DNA of 64,000 bases from Acanthochlamys bracteata (lineage: Eukaryota; Streptophyta; Magnoliopsida; Pandanales; Velloziaceae), in assembly GCA_019914995.1 (NCBI GenBank), contig CM034143.1:2420501-2484500 (forward strand). Direction: 5' to 3'. The notes below the pieces were generated by a model. It was not told the DNA's origin. It was given only the letters and a program-made list of their open reading frames with translations, and made no database searches. Below are positions 10,050-24,500 of the stretch, one piece after another. Each line of letters begins with the position of its first letter. The stretch's first letter is position 1. The position numbers and the translations under genes were made by a program.

Positions 10050-13000
10050 TGTTTGTTAGAACACAGCTGTCACCGGTGCACTATTCAAATGTGGTGGCCA
10101 CGGTGATTAGGCGCTCTTTGCTTGCTGTCACGTAATTGTTTAATAGATCTAAGGCTTTTATTTCCGTTAATCTAAACATATACATTTTATCAACTTGTGA
10201 GACTACCTTGTTCTTCTTCCGGTAATTGTCATGAGGTCTCTCTGTTTTCCGCAAGTAAACAATTAAATACTTGTCAATACAGCTATGAATTTGCACAATC
10301 TCATGAGCTTGAATTGAATTTAAATCATGCAAGGTAATGGTGCAAGTAACTAATCAAAGAAATAATCTAGAAAAACTGCTAACTAGAGCTTAGAATAATG
10401 CTGTCTAGATCATTACCTAATCCTTGTGAGATTCAGAAACAAAACTTTGATATAGGGCTAGGTTATTCGGTTTTGAGCATTTTTAAGGTCATTTTCAGAC
10501 AGCTACTTTTCAACACCTTAACCTAGCAGGCATAATTTTTCTTGCCTCAGCAAAAGAAACAAAACTATATGTTAACAATGCATGCATATGTTAACCAATG
10601 CACCAAAGCAAATTTGCATTCAGTTGCTTGGCACCTTCAGCTTCAGTGCTTACGATGAACTGAGAAAATAAGAACTAACTCATTTTAATGTTTCTCCAGC
10701 AGGCTGCAAATCTTCTCGTACCGTTTGATTAACTAGTACAATAAATTGCAGAGGATTCTTAGTTTACTTTTACTTTTCTGTATGTTGTTAAAATATGAGA
10801 CGTGAATTATTCTCTCCTACTTCTTTTACTTTCTCTTTATCACGATGATCTTTTTTTTGCTTTACATGGATTTGTGTACAGTGCATCCTAAATAATTAAC
10901 AACTTTTGTTTCTACTTGGTTCAACTTTATAATAGAGTACAGCCGGTTGTATATTGTTAATACATTTACTTCGTATACATTTTGGATATTTTATCTAGGT
11001 AGGCTGCAGGTTGCACGACAGCCTTGCTCTTGGTATATTAACTAATCTGTTTACACAGTGCATAAGTTTGATAATTTGATGTATGGTGAATGGAAATTTC
11101 TAGTGTCTTTCTTCAACAATTGATGATCATTTGTGTCACGGCATTGACAAATTAAGGCTCTGCAACTGGCAAGCGAAAATACAGGTAATAATAGACTGAT
11201 CTATCTGAGATTCTTTCAGCTATTGATAAGAACTCCCAGAAAAATTATGCCATGATTCCACGACCCCTTAATTACGTATCTAAGTAGGAGTGTGTTTTTT
11301 ATTTTTATAATTCACTATTTTCACAAAAAATATTTTTATTTTTAGTTACACAAAAAAAAACTTATTTTAATATGTAATATTTCATTATAATTTATTTTTT
11401 CAAAATTTATTTTAAATAACTTATTTTTACCTCAAAAAAATACATCCAAGGTGTCTCTTGTTCATGTAATATGAACATTATTTAGATTAGCTAGTTAATC
11501 CACAGGTAGATATTAGTAATCGAAAAATAATTGTGATTACGTAAGTTACTTCAAGTTGGCACGTATAATAATTAATATTCCAAACAAAATGATGAATTAT
11601 GGTTTGTCACTATACAATTTCCAGGCTTGCATGTAGTCGACTTCCAAAACAAACCGTACATACGGAAAAAAATAAAACCAAATTATATGTACAAATAGAC
11701 TTTGACTAAATGAAAATTAAACAATAATTAAATACATGGTCGCACAAATTGAGCCATCAAATTTGGAATAAATACCAAAATATTTGTTATTGTTATCTTA
11801 TATTTATTATCATATCCCACTTATATATAAAAAGGGTTTCGTTAAACAAAATAAATGACAATAGTAGTAGTTAGAGAAAGGAACTAGAATGAATCATTAA
11901 TCAACTTAAGGAGTTGATAGAATGTGGTGGGGCATTTATTTGTAAGGACCGACAACCACGTTCTTCTTTTATCTCATTTTATTTTCTCATCTTCTCTCAA
12001 AATCTCAACTATGAAGAACTACTACTTAAACACGTCCTAAGAATATGCTTAATTAATTAGTTATGAAATAATTTTTATAATAATAACTTGGTAAAACTGA
12101 ATTTAATAAAATAAATTAAAATTAGTTAGATAATTTCAGAATAAATTAAAATATATAAATTAGATTTTTATAAAATTTAACGAAAACATAATTTTTGTAC
12201 AACTAAAATATATATCTAGTACAGCCGCTTGCATTATTGTTTAAACAAAAATATTCTTTTTTATTTGGTGGTTATATATAGGAGCATTCGTTTATAATAA
12301 TTTATTTTAAATATTTCATTTTTAATAAAATTAATTTCTCAAAAAAAATTTATCTTTATAATAAGAAAAACACACACATTCTAATTAAATAGAAGACAAC
12401 TTTGAAGCGTCTGTTTTCACGACCGATACTTCTTTCATTTATCTTCAACTCATCCATCCGTATACTATTCATTAATTATGAAATACTTATTAAACTAAGA
12501 ATTCATTTAGAAAACAACAATAATAAACGTATGTGTAACCGTTGGAGTCCGTAGAAATTAATTTCAATTGTTAAAGTATTCTATAATTTAAATTTCAATA
12601 GTGAAGGGAACTATCCCAAGACATTCGATTGAGCGTTGAACAGTAGCTGTCTTTAATGTCTAACAGTATTTATTAATTATTATTAGTATTATCATGATAG
12701 TTAGATTGAATAAATTTAATATACAGTATAAGAAAAAAAAAAAGTAGCTGGTTGAGTTTAAGTATAGTTAATTATATCATTACCTGGAGAGTAGATGAGA
12801 TTTCGAGGTCATCATGGTGATACATTACCAACTCGTCTCGTGTAAAGTTTCAATTGTCAAAACCTGGAGCATGTTATGACCATTTCTACATTTAATTTAC
12901 ATCGAAGAATGACAATTTTAGTACATATATACATGTGCATTATTAAAGATTGATATGCTTCTAAGTCTCCAGTACCTCCCTCTGCTCAGACGTATTCATA

Positions 13001-14019
13001 CTAATTAATGGATCTAGTGACGATGTCATTATAGTTTGGGCTTATTTTGCTTCTAGTCCCTTCCTTGAAAGAATCAACATAATTTGCCGAAGGCGCTGTG
13101 CTTTTTGCAAAAGTATTTTTCAAAATATAAAATATTTTAAAAATATAAAAAAATTTACATAAAAAAATTTATTATTATTAATTTTTATGAAAATAATGTC
13201 ATAAGTACTATTAAATATCTGTGTAGACTATAGTTGTTCTTTAATTAAAGATTGTTAGCTCATCTTCCATTGTAGATTCGTTTCTTTTCTTGGGGAAAAT
13301 CCCAAACGGTTCTAAAGAAGCTAATTTAAGTATCACACACATATCTAGTTCATGTTCTTAACCTACCTACCTACATATATTTCTTATGAGTCGCAAATGG
13401 GGCAATTATGTATCTAATGATGCTATGCATGTTCCAAAAAACTTCGGCTTAGTTTATTAGATCCGTTGCTTCCTTAGATTAACCTACCATTGATGAACAG
13501 CTTTGGTACCGTTAATATTTATACTTACCCCTTTTTATTATATATATCAATAGGGTGGTTGCTTTTAACTAACTAAGCTTCGATATTATTTTTCAAGGTT
13601 GGTTCTTTATCAAAGCCCTGTCTCTTTAATCAGATTTTGGTTTCCAACTTAATTTTTTAAATGTATTAAAATCTCGGATTTTTAGTTTGAAAAACGAAAT
13701 CGTAACGTTTACTAGTCTGAGGAATCGGATTGAATTCCAATTTGCTCAACTGTAATATTATATTAATAAATAAGTTAATTAAAAAATTAATAAATATTTT
13801 AGTATTTTTTAATAGAGGGCTATCTAAAGAAAAGATCCCAAACAAAGTTTTACCTATAAGAATCTGATCCTTAATCAAGAGATCTGCAATGCACATAAAT
13901 ACTTTTTCATTTATTATGTATTATAACAGGGACCAATCTAATTCTTGTTAATATAAGTAAGTTCATAAATCATTTCTCTAATATTGGAATGGATTTTACT
14001 TTTTCTAGTGGGGTATCAA
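10050..14019. other. Intergenic spacer, no gene seen
   Basis: No coding features. The nearest few hundred bases would hold the upstream control region of the extensin gene. AT-rich repeat-like stretches with recurring TTATTTTAAATA-type words occur at 11290-11460 and 12285-12415 (the same words recur near 61840-62000). A diverged fragment of MITE family A lies at 13090-13200. Nothing else is recognisable. Confidence 0.5.
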
Positions 14020-14545
14020 AGGACTGTTTGATTTAGCTTACCAAAAAAATATTTTTTTAATTTTTATTATATATTTTTTAATATATATTTTATAAATATT
14101 TATAAATTTTATTTAAAAATTAAGAAAATATAAAAAATTTTACATAATAAAATTTTTTATTATATATTTTTATTATTTTTTAAAAATTCAAAAAATTACT
14201 TTTAAAAATAACAAAAATATTTTATTTTTAAAAAAAATTTTATTTTAAAAGTACTCTTTAATGTACCCAAACTTAGCGTTCATAACTAAAAATCACTTTA
14301 AAAATGCTTATAAAATATAATTTTTTTGAAATAAAAAATATTTTATATTTGTTAAAAGATGATTTTTATTTTTTTATTTATAAAAAGTAATAAAATATAT
14401 AATAAAAAGATTTCATTTGTATAATTTTTCTATATTTTTTAAATTTTTAAATAAATTTTATAAATATTTACAAAATATATATCAAAAAATATAAAATAAA
14501 AAATTAAAATAAAATGTTTGAAAAAAACAATTTCAAACGCCCACT
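14020..14545. repeat. Two MITE family A copies head to head (inverted pair)
   Basis: 14020-14275 is a reverse-orientation copy (TTTTTATTATATATTTTTTAA ... TTTAAAAGTACTCTTTAATG). It is followed at once by a forward copy at 14281-14545 (AAAATGCTTATAAAATATAA ... GTTTGAAAAAAACAATTTCAAACGCCC). Read through, the pair would fold into a hairpin with imperfect arms of about 250 bp. Confidence 0.6.
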
Positions 14546-15718
14546 TAACACATCCAGTACTTAATCCTAATTTTGATATGACTACCGTGAACGAGAGTGA
14601 AAACATTTTTTTTCAAAGAAAAATCAAAAAGTTGGAGTAGCATCATGCAAGAAGGTAGCTGTTCACGATCAATCGACGACGCCATATGCAGCAGCACGTA
14701 TATATTTGTATTTACTTCAATTTTGAGTCCACTAATTAATCCTATCACCTTCAATCAACAGTCCTACTTTTCTTAACACAGCTAATTAGATTGGGATTGG
14801 GGCACTCATTCACTGTGCAAGAACATGAACCCACATCCAATCCACGTACATTTGAATAATAGTTGTAATAGCAGACCTTCATCAATTATTTGTTCATCTT
14901 CTGATATTTATATTAATAAAACTATTAATTAAGATTAAACCTTTTCATTAGCTTAATTTGCATGCCAATCTGTATCTTGATATAATGCTGTGCTGCATTC
15001 CCAACTATTTCTTGACCAATAATAATGTCTTCGTCTTATATTGAGAGTAGTTTAGAAAAAATATCAAGATGATCAAAAAACAATATATATATATATAATA
15101 TTATTAATTTTTATTATTTGTATCATCATTATCAAGTGATCGGATTAAAATTTATTCGTAGTCCGATCGAAATATAATTTTATCGGTATGTTAACGACTC
15201 GTAATTCTTCATATCCAACAGTAGAAATTAGATTTGAAGATCTTCACGATTATAAACGGTCTTAGAGTGCGCTAGAATATGCATAAAAATTAAAATACCT
15301 CTATTTTTTCATATATTTATATATATATATATATTTGGTATCTACAGAAGCCATTTACAAAATGTTAATTATCTGCTTCAATGTTTATACTTGTAATAAT
15401 AAGACTTTAAAATGCTTGTTGAGAACTTAGGCTTCACATCAAATGGAGCAAACTTGCAAGCCGTGTCATGCATTAATCATATGATTTAGTGATGTTATCT
15501 CTTTGCTTAATCGCGTTAATCAAACTCAACTGGTTAACTACACCCAACGTTCAATAGCAAATCAATTAAGCTTGTACATAAGTATTAGATTTACTTACCA
15601 AAGTAGAATTTTAAAATACATATAACGAAAAACTATTAAATAACAACTCTGTTCATTACTTACTTTGTATTCTATTTTTAAAAATAAGCATAATTTGGTT
15701 TGGTGAAACGCGTTAATT

Positions 15719-15755
<37 letters not shown>

Positions 15756-18302
15756 ACTAATGAAATGTTCTTGTTTTGATATAAAGAAGTAATACTTTCT
15801 GTTTTGACTTCAATTAATGCTACCTTCTTTATATGGAAAGAAAAATATATTTATAATTAATATCTGAAGGTACATGTAGTTCTGCTGTGCATTATCTCGA
15901 CGTGTTTTCAATTATCTAATAATAGAAAAAAACATCAGCTTGACCAAGTCATTAAGGCATTAAGGATGTGATTTCCAGACAGTTTAGTATTGCGTTTTAG
16001 AAAGTAATTTTTTATTTATATTTTTATAAATATTTATAAAAAATTTATTTTAAAATTTTAAAAAATGTAAAAAGTTATATTTAAAATTATTATTTTTTAA
16101 TTTCTTTTTAAATAAAAAAATTTTATTTTTCAAAATTAAACAAAAATATTTTTTATTTTAAAAAAATATGTTCAAACGACCTCTTCTTCAACCTATATAG
16201 AACACACTATTTATTACATAAAATTACTTTTTATTTACTTTTTTATAACATAATATAAAACTTAGAACTATTTTTAACATCTATTTACAATAATTCATTT
16301 TTGATAATTTATTTTCCGTAGCTTATTGTAGCTAAAACAATACACATTCAAGTTCTAGTCATTAACATTCAGAACATCTAGAAAAGCAAGACATACATAG
16401 TAGCAATTTTATTATTAATATATTTAAAAATAAGCCTATTTTTAATTGAGCTTAATTTTAATTAACGTACGGTACAACACATATTAATATGCGATCAGAA
16501 ATTTGTGTAATGTTGAGAGTGTTTATTGAAAAAAATTTCTAAAAAATAGTGTATTTTACAATTTTTTTAGAAAATAAATTTTATTTTTGAAATTAAAAAA
16601 TATTAAAAATAAATAATAATAAAATTTTATGACATAAAAGTATGAAATAAAAAGTTAAAGTAAAAAAGAGACGTTAAGTCTCGGTAACAAAAATTTCTAA
16701 GAAGAACAATTAATCTCATGGTACAATTAACGGGTTTGATTTATAATAATTAAAAGATAATTTGTTCGAACTGCTGCGTACTGTCATCCATTTGTTTGTG
16801 TTACTTACTAAGACTACATTGATAAGGATTGATTGCCTACCAATCATAAGAAAGCAAATTTCAAATCAATTTTATTATTTGATTTGAAACCTTGAAAATC
16901 AATCATTGATAGAAACGGATCGGTTTTTCTATTTTTCCTCGGAGAAAATTGAAAATTTTTTTATTATGACCTTGTCGACTTAATTAGCAATGTATATTGT
17001 ACAATAATTTTGTTATAATTTTTTGTCTTAAATGGGAGGTGAACTATCACTCTTAGGAATTATTTTAAATGCACGAAAATGAGTTATGTAAAATTAAATT
17101 TTATAAAAATAGAATTTTTTTAAAAGCGGTTGAATGTTAATTTTAATTTTGTATTTATTTTTATTCGAAAGTGAGTTAGAAAAATAAAAATTTAAATAAC
17201 TAAATGATGAGTTTCTAAATAGTAAAATAAAAATACACTTCTCAAGTCAATGAATAGCTAATAATTTAGCTCGAAATCATCGTTGAAAGTGAGAAATAAA
17301 GTTCTAAAATTAAAGTGATAATTTTTTTTAAAATAGGTAGAATGTTAACTTAGTTTCGTGTTTATTTTATTTGAAAATAAATTAGAAGTGAAAAATAGAG
17401 TTTAAAAAATTTAAATGAAATAGTAAAATAAAAATACAATTATCGATTCAATGAATAATTAAAATACGTTAATTTTTCAGAATTTCAAATTTGACGGTAA
17501 AAAACTCTCATTTAGTTCAAAATCATCATTTTTTTTATGCGTTGAAAATGAAAAATAAAATTCTAAAAAATAAAGTGATAAATTTTTAAATAGTAAAATA
17601 TACATAAAATTTTTAGTTTAATAAATAACTAAAATAAGTAAAACTTTTAGAACTCAAAATTTAACGAAAATAAGTGAAGTTTTGAGATTTTAAAACATGT
17701 CCTTAGCTCGACATCATCATTCCCTTTTGTAAAAGATTTTCTATTGATGGGTTAACAGGTTTGTGTTACATTACCAGTTTGCATGTTCACCTAATTCTAG
17801 AACCGTTCTTGTTTTTCCTTTCATTTATGAATTACTTTTTTGAGAATGCTCGTGTCTCATTAGCTCTTTCGAACGGGTAAAATTCAAATACGCAACATAT
17901 GATAATATTAAAATTGGGATTCTATATACAATGTAGATTATTTGAATTTTTATACACTTATTTTTTAGTAACTGTGACATATGATGATTTTAAACTTATT
18001 TCAAGGTTAAATTTAAGTAGGATTATGGGCTTATAGCAAGCTCAATTGAAAGTGCAAAAAAATCATTCCCTTTAGAGTTGTTAGCATTTCCCTTTTCAAA
18101 TTAGTTTCTTTGGTAACTCTTTGAAATTATTCAACAGGAAAATTGAATCGAGCCATCACTAAGGTAAAAGTTGGGCCGAAACGGCTAAACGTAGCCCAAT
18201 CATAGCCCAATCTAAATCGCACTTGGGCTATAACCCGAAGTAGGGTAAACCAAGAAATAGCGGGTCTGGTTGAAACCCATTTGATTCAATTGAAGATCTC
18301 AG
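14546..18302. other. Intergenic spacer with repeats, no gene seen
   Basis: There is an AT dinucleotide microsatellite at 15721-15752 (16 units), with shorter ones near 15087 and 15319. A reverse, diverged family-A MITE copy lies at about 15975-16190. 17040-17700 carries two or three degenerate tandem copies of a segment with TAAAAATACA...TCAATGAATA and AATCATC words. 18160-18290 has CCCAATC/GGGCC-type words typical of small TIR elements. No coding sequence. Confidence 0.5.
15721..15752. repeat. (AT)16 microsatellite
   Basis: Sixteen uninterrupted AT units. Confidence 0.98.
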
Positions 18303-18560
18303 GGCCGTTTACTTGAGCGTTTCTCCAACACTTTTCTTAAATTTTTTATTTTATATTTTTTAATATATATTTTATAAACATATATAAGATTTATTTAAAA
18401 TTTTAAAAAATGTAAAAAAATTTTCATAATGAGATATTTTCATTATATATTTTTATTATTTTTTTGAAAGTAAAATAAATAGAGCTCATTTTTTTAAAAA
18501 GGATAAAAATATCTTTCATTTTAGAAAAGTTCTATTTTATAAGTAATTTCAAATAAGAGT
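18303..18560 (-). repeat. MITE family A copy, reverse orientation
   Basis: It starts GGCCGTTTACTTGAGCGTTT and contains the family landmarks in reverse (TTTTAATATATATTTTATAA, ATTATATATTTTTATTATTT, AATAGAGCTC), ending TTCTATTTTATAAGTAATTT. Confidence 0.7.
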
Positions 18561-18786
18561 GAAATGACTTTTTGTTTTTTTAATCATCTTTTTATAATTT
18601 TGTTTATACAAATGTTATTATTTAAATTACATAGTTAGTAAATACCCGCTCATTTGATCTTATTTAGAATTCTACCATTCGGAAATTTTGTAACCTCCTA
18701 AAATAGAAAACAACTATGCGGCTAGTAGCAACAACCATCATTCAGAAAAATAACTAGAGTTTTTGAAAGCAAAAGCAACAAAAGAG

Positions 18787-18820
18787 AAAAATAAATAAAT
18801 AAATAAATAAATAAATAAAA
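18787..18820. repeat. (AAAT)n microsatellite
   Basis: About eight uninterrupted AAAT/ATAA units. Confidence 0.95.
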
Positions 18821-18839
18821 TCAATTAATTTGAGGTTCG

Positions 18840-19390
18840 CTAAAGGCATGTTTATTAATCTTTCAAACTCATTTTTTTTAAAACTTAATTTCAATTTTCA
18901 CGTCACATTCAAAACAAAAAATTAAACTCTGTTTTTTGCCAAAAATTCATTTTAAAATTTAAAAATTAAATTTAAAAATTCTAATTTCAAACTCAAAAGT
19001 AAACACAAAAATTTACTTTTTACAAAACTCAACTTCAAAACTAAACTTATTTTTTACAAACTCACATTGAGTTTAAAATTTAGTAAATACATCTTAACCG
19101 GATAAGGACATACACTGAGAGATTTGTAGCTACAATTTCGTAAAGTCTTATTTATCTACATAATAAATTCATTTTTTTGTAAACTTTTAACTCACTTTTA
19201 AACTAAAGTAAAAACAAATTTTAAATTAATTTTTTTGGCCAAAAACTTACTTTCAAAATTTAAATTTATAACTAAAAATTTACTTTTAAATTCACTTTTA
19301 ATACAAAATAAATATAAATACTCATTCTTTTATCAATTAACTTTATTTTTTATAAATTCATTTTTAATAGGTGAATTTAATATGATAAAT
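18840..19390. repeat. Degenerate repeat of ACTCA/TTTAAAATTT words, probable MITE family D
   Basis: Two adjacent, similar stretches (18845-19100 and 19145-19390) both run from a GGCATGTTTATTAA- or TCTTATTTATC-like start through AAACTTAATTT..., ACTTTCAAAATTTAAA and end in AATTTAATATGATAAATACG-type words. Similar sequence appears at about 33725-34030 and 49255-49490. No coding capacity; the boundaries are rough. Confidence 0.4.
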
Positions 19391-19637
19391 ACGCCCTAAT
19401 TTTCGCAGGACGAGCAACATAGATGCAACATTACTAAACGAGGATGTACTTGATAAGAAAATAATTCTACCGAAGTAATTTTCTTCTTAAGCACTTTACA
19501 GTCAGGATTGTGTGCTAGTTCTCTATGGAACTAGAATGGGACAGTGGGCATAATTGGTAGAATCGGATTGAACGTCGATCCAGAAACTTATCCGAGTCTA
19601 TCCTTTGGGTCAACAACATAAGCTCTAACATGTTTCA

Positions 19638-19895
19638 TTTCCGTTTGGGATTGCTTTTCTCTAACAAAATTTTTCAATTCTCCATTTCATATTTTTCAAT
19701 ATATATTTTATAAGTATTTAAAAATTTTATTTAAAAATTTAGAAAGTGTAGAAAAATTCTACGTAATGAAATCTTTTTATTGCATATTTTTATTATTTTT
19801 TGAAAGTAAAAAAAATAGAGCTCGTTTTTTAAAAAAACAAAAATATCCTCTATTTAAAAAAGCTCTATTTCATAAGCACTCCCAAATGCCCAATA
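19638..19895 (-). repeat. MITE family A copy, reverse orientation, well preserved
   Basis: It begins CCGTTTGGGATTGCTTTTCT and ends GCTCTATTTCATAAGCACTC then CCAAATGCCC, the inverted counterparts of the 29590-29850 copy. All internal landmarks are present, including CTACGTAATGAAATCTTTTT and AATAGAGCTCG. Confidence 0.8.
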
Positions 19896-19899
19896 CTTC

Positions 19900-21292
19900 G
19901 AAGAGCTCTGACATGACATTTAATACTTTATAAATGCATCTCCTCCGCCCCGGTAATGTCTTTCTTTCTCATCCAAAGAAAGCTTCACGTATGGACTCAG
20001 TGCTTCTTTGTATGTAACAACTAATCCGGTAGTCTTTAATTTTAATTCCACTTCCAAACTCTACACCATCAAAATTTCAAAGCACTAAATTGCTTTCAGT
20101 TTTCAAAACAATTGAAGCAGCTGCAACTGAGATGTGGCAGTGATCGGTTTGTCGTCACCTTCGTTTAATCGTTACAAAAAGATCTTTGTCTTCCTATGTT
20201 AAGACGACCAGATATTAACATGATCCGACCTTTCTCTATTGAATCTGGTAATATTTGGTGCTTTTCTTTCTACTTGATTTGTTGCCTCCCGATTGACTCG
20301 ATTTGGTATTGATCTCGAATTTGGGATGTTGGATTAAAATTATGGTGAAAATATTTTCAAGAGCAAACCAATTGTTGTGGTGGTTGTTGTTGTTGCGATG
20401 ATTCGACGATAGAAGATTCGATAGCATTGGTTGCCATGAAAGGATGTAGTTCACCGGCAATCAATAAAAGACCAATAGAATCGAAGCAAAGAAAACTACA
20501 GCAGTATTGATCGGTGGATGTAGTGGGAAAATGAAGGCGCAGTAGAGAAAGTGTAGCTGCAAGATGTAGTAATGGAGAAGAAAGTTGTTAGAAGCATCAC
20601 TAGAGTTATCGAAGTATTAAGAGTCTGGTTGGCTCGATTAGGTTAGGTTGAGTTCGGAAATCTTTTTTGTATCATTTCGGATTTGATTCGGACAATCACT
20701 ACGCAAAATGGATCAATCCGGAGCATTTGCATATTCGATTTTTTTACGAATTTGGACTAATTTGGCGTTCAAGTCGACGATTTTCGGATCGATCAGAATA
20801 ATCCAGTATGAGTCTGTCAATTATTTCCGTAGATCTAAAGCATAAATTTCTAAAATAATATTAGAAAAGCTATAGTTTTCTAAATAAGTAATCAAATACT
20901 AATATTTACTGATTTGAGCAATTGGCTACCGAAAGAAAGTTTAGATTCCATTTGACAATGTTAAATTCATAAAAATTCACCTTAATAAATTGTTATTATA
21001 AGCAGATGTTTGAACGAATTTTTATAAATAGGTGGCAAAGCACTGCTAAAATGCTGAACTTTTCTAAAATACATAATGGACATAATTGTAGTAAATTAAA
21101 TTTTTGGTGTAATAAAATTGGTATTGATTATTAGTAGTTGAAATAGATTTAAACCAATCATATACACCAATATCAATATTTTAAAATTATAATTCATATT
21201 TTTTAGTTTGTATTTTCAAAGGGTTTATGTTTCAATGAAAAGTACTAAACATAAAGTTATAATTTTTAAAATATTCTAAAAAGTAAAAGTTG
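19900..21292. other. Intergenic spacer upstream of the DIM1-like gene
   Basis: No gene recognised. A minus-strand open stretch near 20236-20460 has an Asn/Ser-rich, unrecognised translation and is probably a remnant. 20630-20830 holds GATTCGG/TCGATC-rich words like those in the TIR elements at the right end of the window. Confidence 0.4.
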
Positions 21293-21525
21293 AAGGGGCT
21301 GTTTGATGTTGCGTTTCGCTCTGCTCTCGTTTCATTTCATTCCATTCATGATTTCTAATAAAATTTTTATAATATTTATAAAATTTATTTAAAAATTAAA
21401 ATTAAAAAATATGTACTTATTTTTATTACTTATGTTTTATTAATTTTTAAAAATAGAAATAAAACTATATTTTAAAATAGAGTAAAAATATGTTTCGGTT
21501 CATAAGTTCTATTTGAAAACCGGGC
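21293..21525 (-). repeat. MITE family A copy abutting the DIM1-like gene promoter
   Basis: A reverse, diverged copy from GGGGCTGTTTGATGTTGCGT to GTTCATAAGTTCTATTTGAA. It stops about 75 bp before the ATG at 21600, so the start of transcription must lie in, or right beside, this repeat. Confidence 0.6.
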
Positions 21526-21599
21526 CTTTGCAACGTCACAACGTCATCGCCTCTCCTTCAGAGAGATAAAATCTAGAGAGAGGTTTTAGAGAGAGAGTT

Positions 21600-24500
21600 A
21601 TGGGGCACGTTATGTTGACGACGCTGCGGGAGAAGGCGGCGGTTGACAGGATCATCAGAGACACGCTCGATCAAGTCCTCGTCCTCCGCTTCGGTCGTGA
21701 TTCCGACAAAGTTTGCCTTCATCTTGACGACATCGTAGGCAATCTCTCCTTCTATTGCTACTGATTTCGAATTTGTTTTAATTGATTTGGATTTGCTAAG
21801 TAATAGTTGCGACGATGAGGGATGTGATTGATTGTTTTGAATTTTGTCATGGCCTAGGTTGATTTGAATTAGCAAAATTAGGACTCAGTGCTTAGTTGAA
21901 AATTTGGTGGAGTTACAAATTTACCGAATGGTCATGAATGGGCTTTGATGGATTTGAAATGTGAAATTACATACAATTATATGCTGACAGAAATTGTCTA
22001 GATGGAATTGTATTCACTTTTAAGTTACTTCCATTTTATTGGTAGGGGAAATGCAGTGCTCTACTAGTCTGTCGTGAAATTTTGGAATAATTGCCCTTAT
22101 GCTTTTGAAGTGTGAAATTAGGCACTATGTGGGTATATTCTGAGTCATTGGTGTGAAAGGTTTAGATATTGACAAATTTGATAGAGTGCAATTTTATTTT
22201 GTAGTTACTGTTCAGTTAATCTATTGTGATGAATTTGAAATAGTGGATATACTGAGTCATAAGCAGTTTGAATCAACTAGTTGAGATCCCACATAGAGTA
22301 GTGTCGCGTCTGTTGTCCATTTCCTTTGAAACTCGGAATAAATGCATCAATCAAACTAACCGTTGTTTAAAGTTCTTGTTCGTGACTTTTAGGGCTCCGT
22401 AGGATGACTTATGGATAATCATGGGATCTTTCTATGGTCAGTAGTCCTGTTAGTCTTTTGTTCCTTCATGCATAAGATTGTGGTATGCGTTGGCTTAAAA
22501 TTCATGCTAAGATTCTCTGATTCTCTACTGGTGACCTGTGAAACTGATGGGAACTCTTGAAAAAGTTATGGAGAGAGAGTTCTTGGTTGTCAAGAATGTC
22601 TATTAGTAGGTATAGACTTATATTGGCACAAGTACTTTTCTCTTGAAAATCCAACTTTCTGCTTATTTCTTGTTAGGATCTTGTGGTTCAATTACTCAGA
22701 TCACCATTTCAGTTAGAGAAGGAATACTTTGAAATTTGCTGTAGAGGATGTAGATCAAAGGTTTAGATGGAGAATCCTTGTTATGGTATAACTTCCCTTT
22801 ATTAATAAGATATGTAACATGAATCCTTTCTTGCCTTATGAAGAGTCTTGAGAAATGCTTCAAGCCTGTCGTCCTTCAAGGAAAGGTTAAGTATTGACTG
22901 TAGTGTACTATCGACTGAAATATCTCATCATCATTAACCGTAAGCCACCTTAAACTGGTACAAATTACAAAATGTTTTGTGGCTGGTGTTTTTCACTCTT
23001 TTATCCAAAAATGTCCTTTTCTTTCGTTGTTTTACAAATGGCCTCTTTCCATTTTGTTGACAGCTTTCTAAAGCAGCAAGAGAAGTATCAAAGTTTGCTA
23101 CAATAGCTCTAGTTGATATTGATGCAGAAGACATCCAGGTTTATGTGAAATATTTTGATATCACATTTATACCATCAACTGTGTTCTTCTTCAATGCACA
23201 TCATATGAAAATGGATTCTGGGTATGTTCCTCCCTGACATATGCCAGTTGTGCTTGCAATGCTGCTTGTCATATTTAATCTGTCAGCAAATTCATGTTGC
23301 ACAAGCCTATCATATGTAAATTTTGTGTCGCATTAGCTTAAAGATACAAATTAGATGCTTGGCTTTCTAAAATTTGTTTCATTCATAGTCAGTGGAAAGC
23401 TATCTTAGTTGTTTAAAAATTTAGCACCTTTAAGAGAAAATATCTAGCGTCAAAATCAAAGTTTATCAAGCATTCTGGATTAACTTTAATTTTTAGTTAT
23501 TAGTATGTTATTAATCTTAGTATAGTACATGAACATGGAAGTTGGTTTTGGTAGTAAAAACTTTCACAATGAACTAGCCAATAACTCAGATCATTCTCGC
23601 AAAGGTTTTTGCTTGGGTATATATCTTGTCACCTAGAATTCTGTTTCATCCATATTTTTTTGAATTTTTATTTTCATTTGTCAGCTGATGTGTGTTAGTG
23701 GATTATGCAATTGTAACTTCTGGAAGTTGCAAGATATATCAAAAGAGATTAGATAGAGTGCCATTGAATAGGTTGGAATAGTTTCTATTAACTAACTCAT
23801 ATTAGTTCCCATAAGGAGTTTTATCAGTACGAGTTATTTCAAGTTGGTACATATTTATACAATAGAGATGATGCGGAGATAGATTAAAGGTCTAGTTGAT
23901 TTATAAGTTTTAAGCACCATTGGATACAGTAATGTGATTAGCAAAACATGCTTCTTATAATCCAAAAGTTCTTCAATATGGTAAGAGGTTTTACTCCAAA
24001 AGCACTTCTAATAGAATCATAAGGCTGGCGTGTTTAGAGAAGGCTTTTGTCAGAAGAGGTTTATGAGTGATATTAATAATTTATACAATGAAGTGCTTTT
24101 AATGACTGGAACAAACATGTCAAAAAGGCACTTTCATTAGTGAAGGTAATTTTAAGAAATACCAAAAAATACAAACTCTTTTATGAATGAGCACTTTCTC
24201 ACAAAACACTTTTGTTTGTGAAATGCTTTTGGCCTATACCTGCAATTGTTTCCTCTACTACGTAAATGCTAACTTCTGTCCTTTTACTTTCAAGATGTTT
24301 AGTCCTTATATTTATTTATGTTTTTAACCTTTTATCCCTACCATTATGACTCCGTTACTAGTGTTTTTTTCATAAATTGTTTATGATGTGTAGCCGGGCA
24401 TCTCTAATGCAAAGGTGAAAAACCCGCTGCTGCTATCACTAGTTAAGGAAGACCTAATGGTCATATAGTTTATGAGCCCTCTCACAAACTAAGAGGGAAT

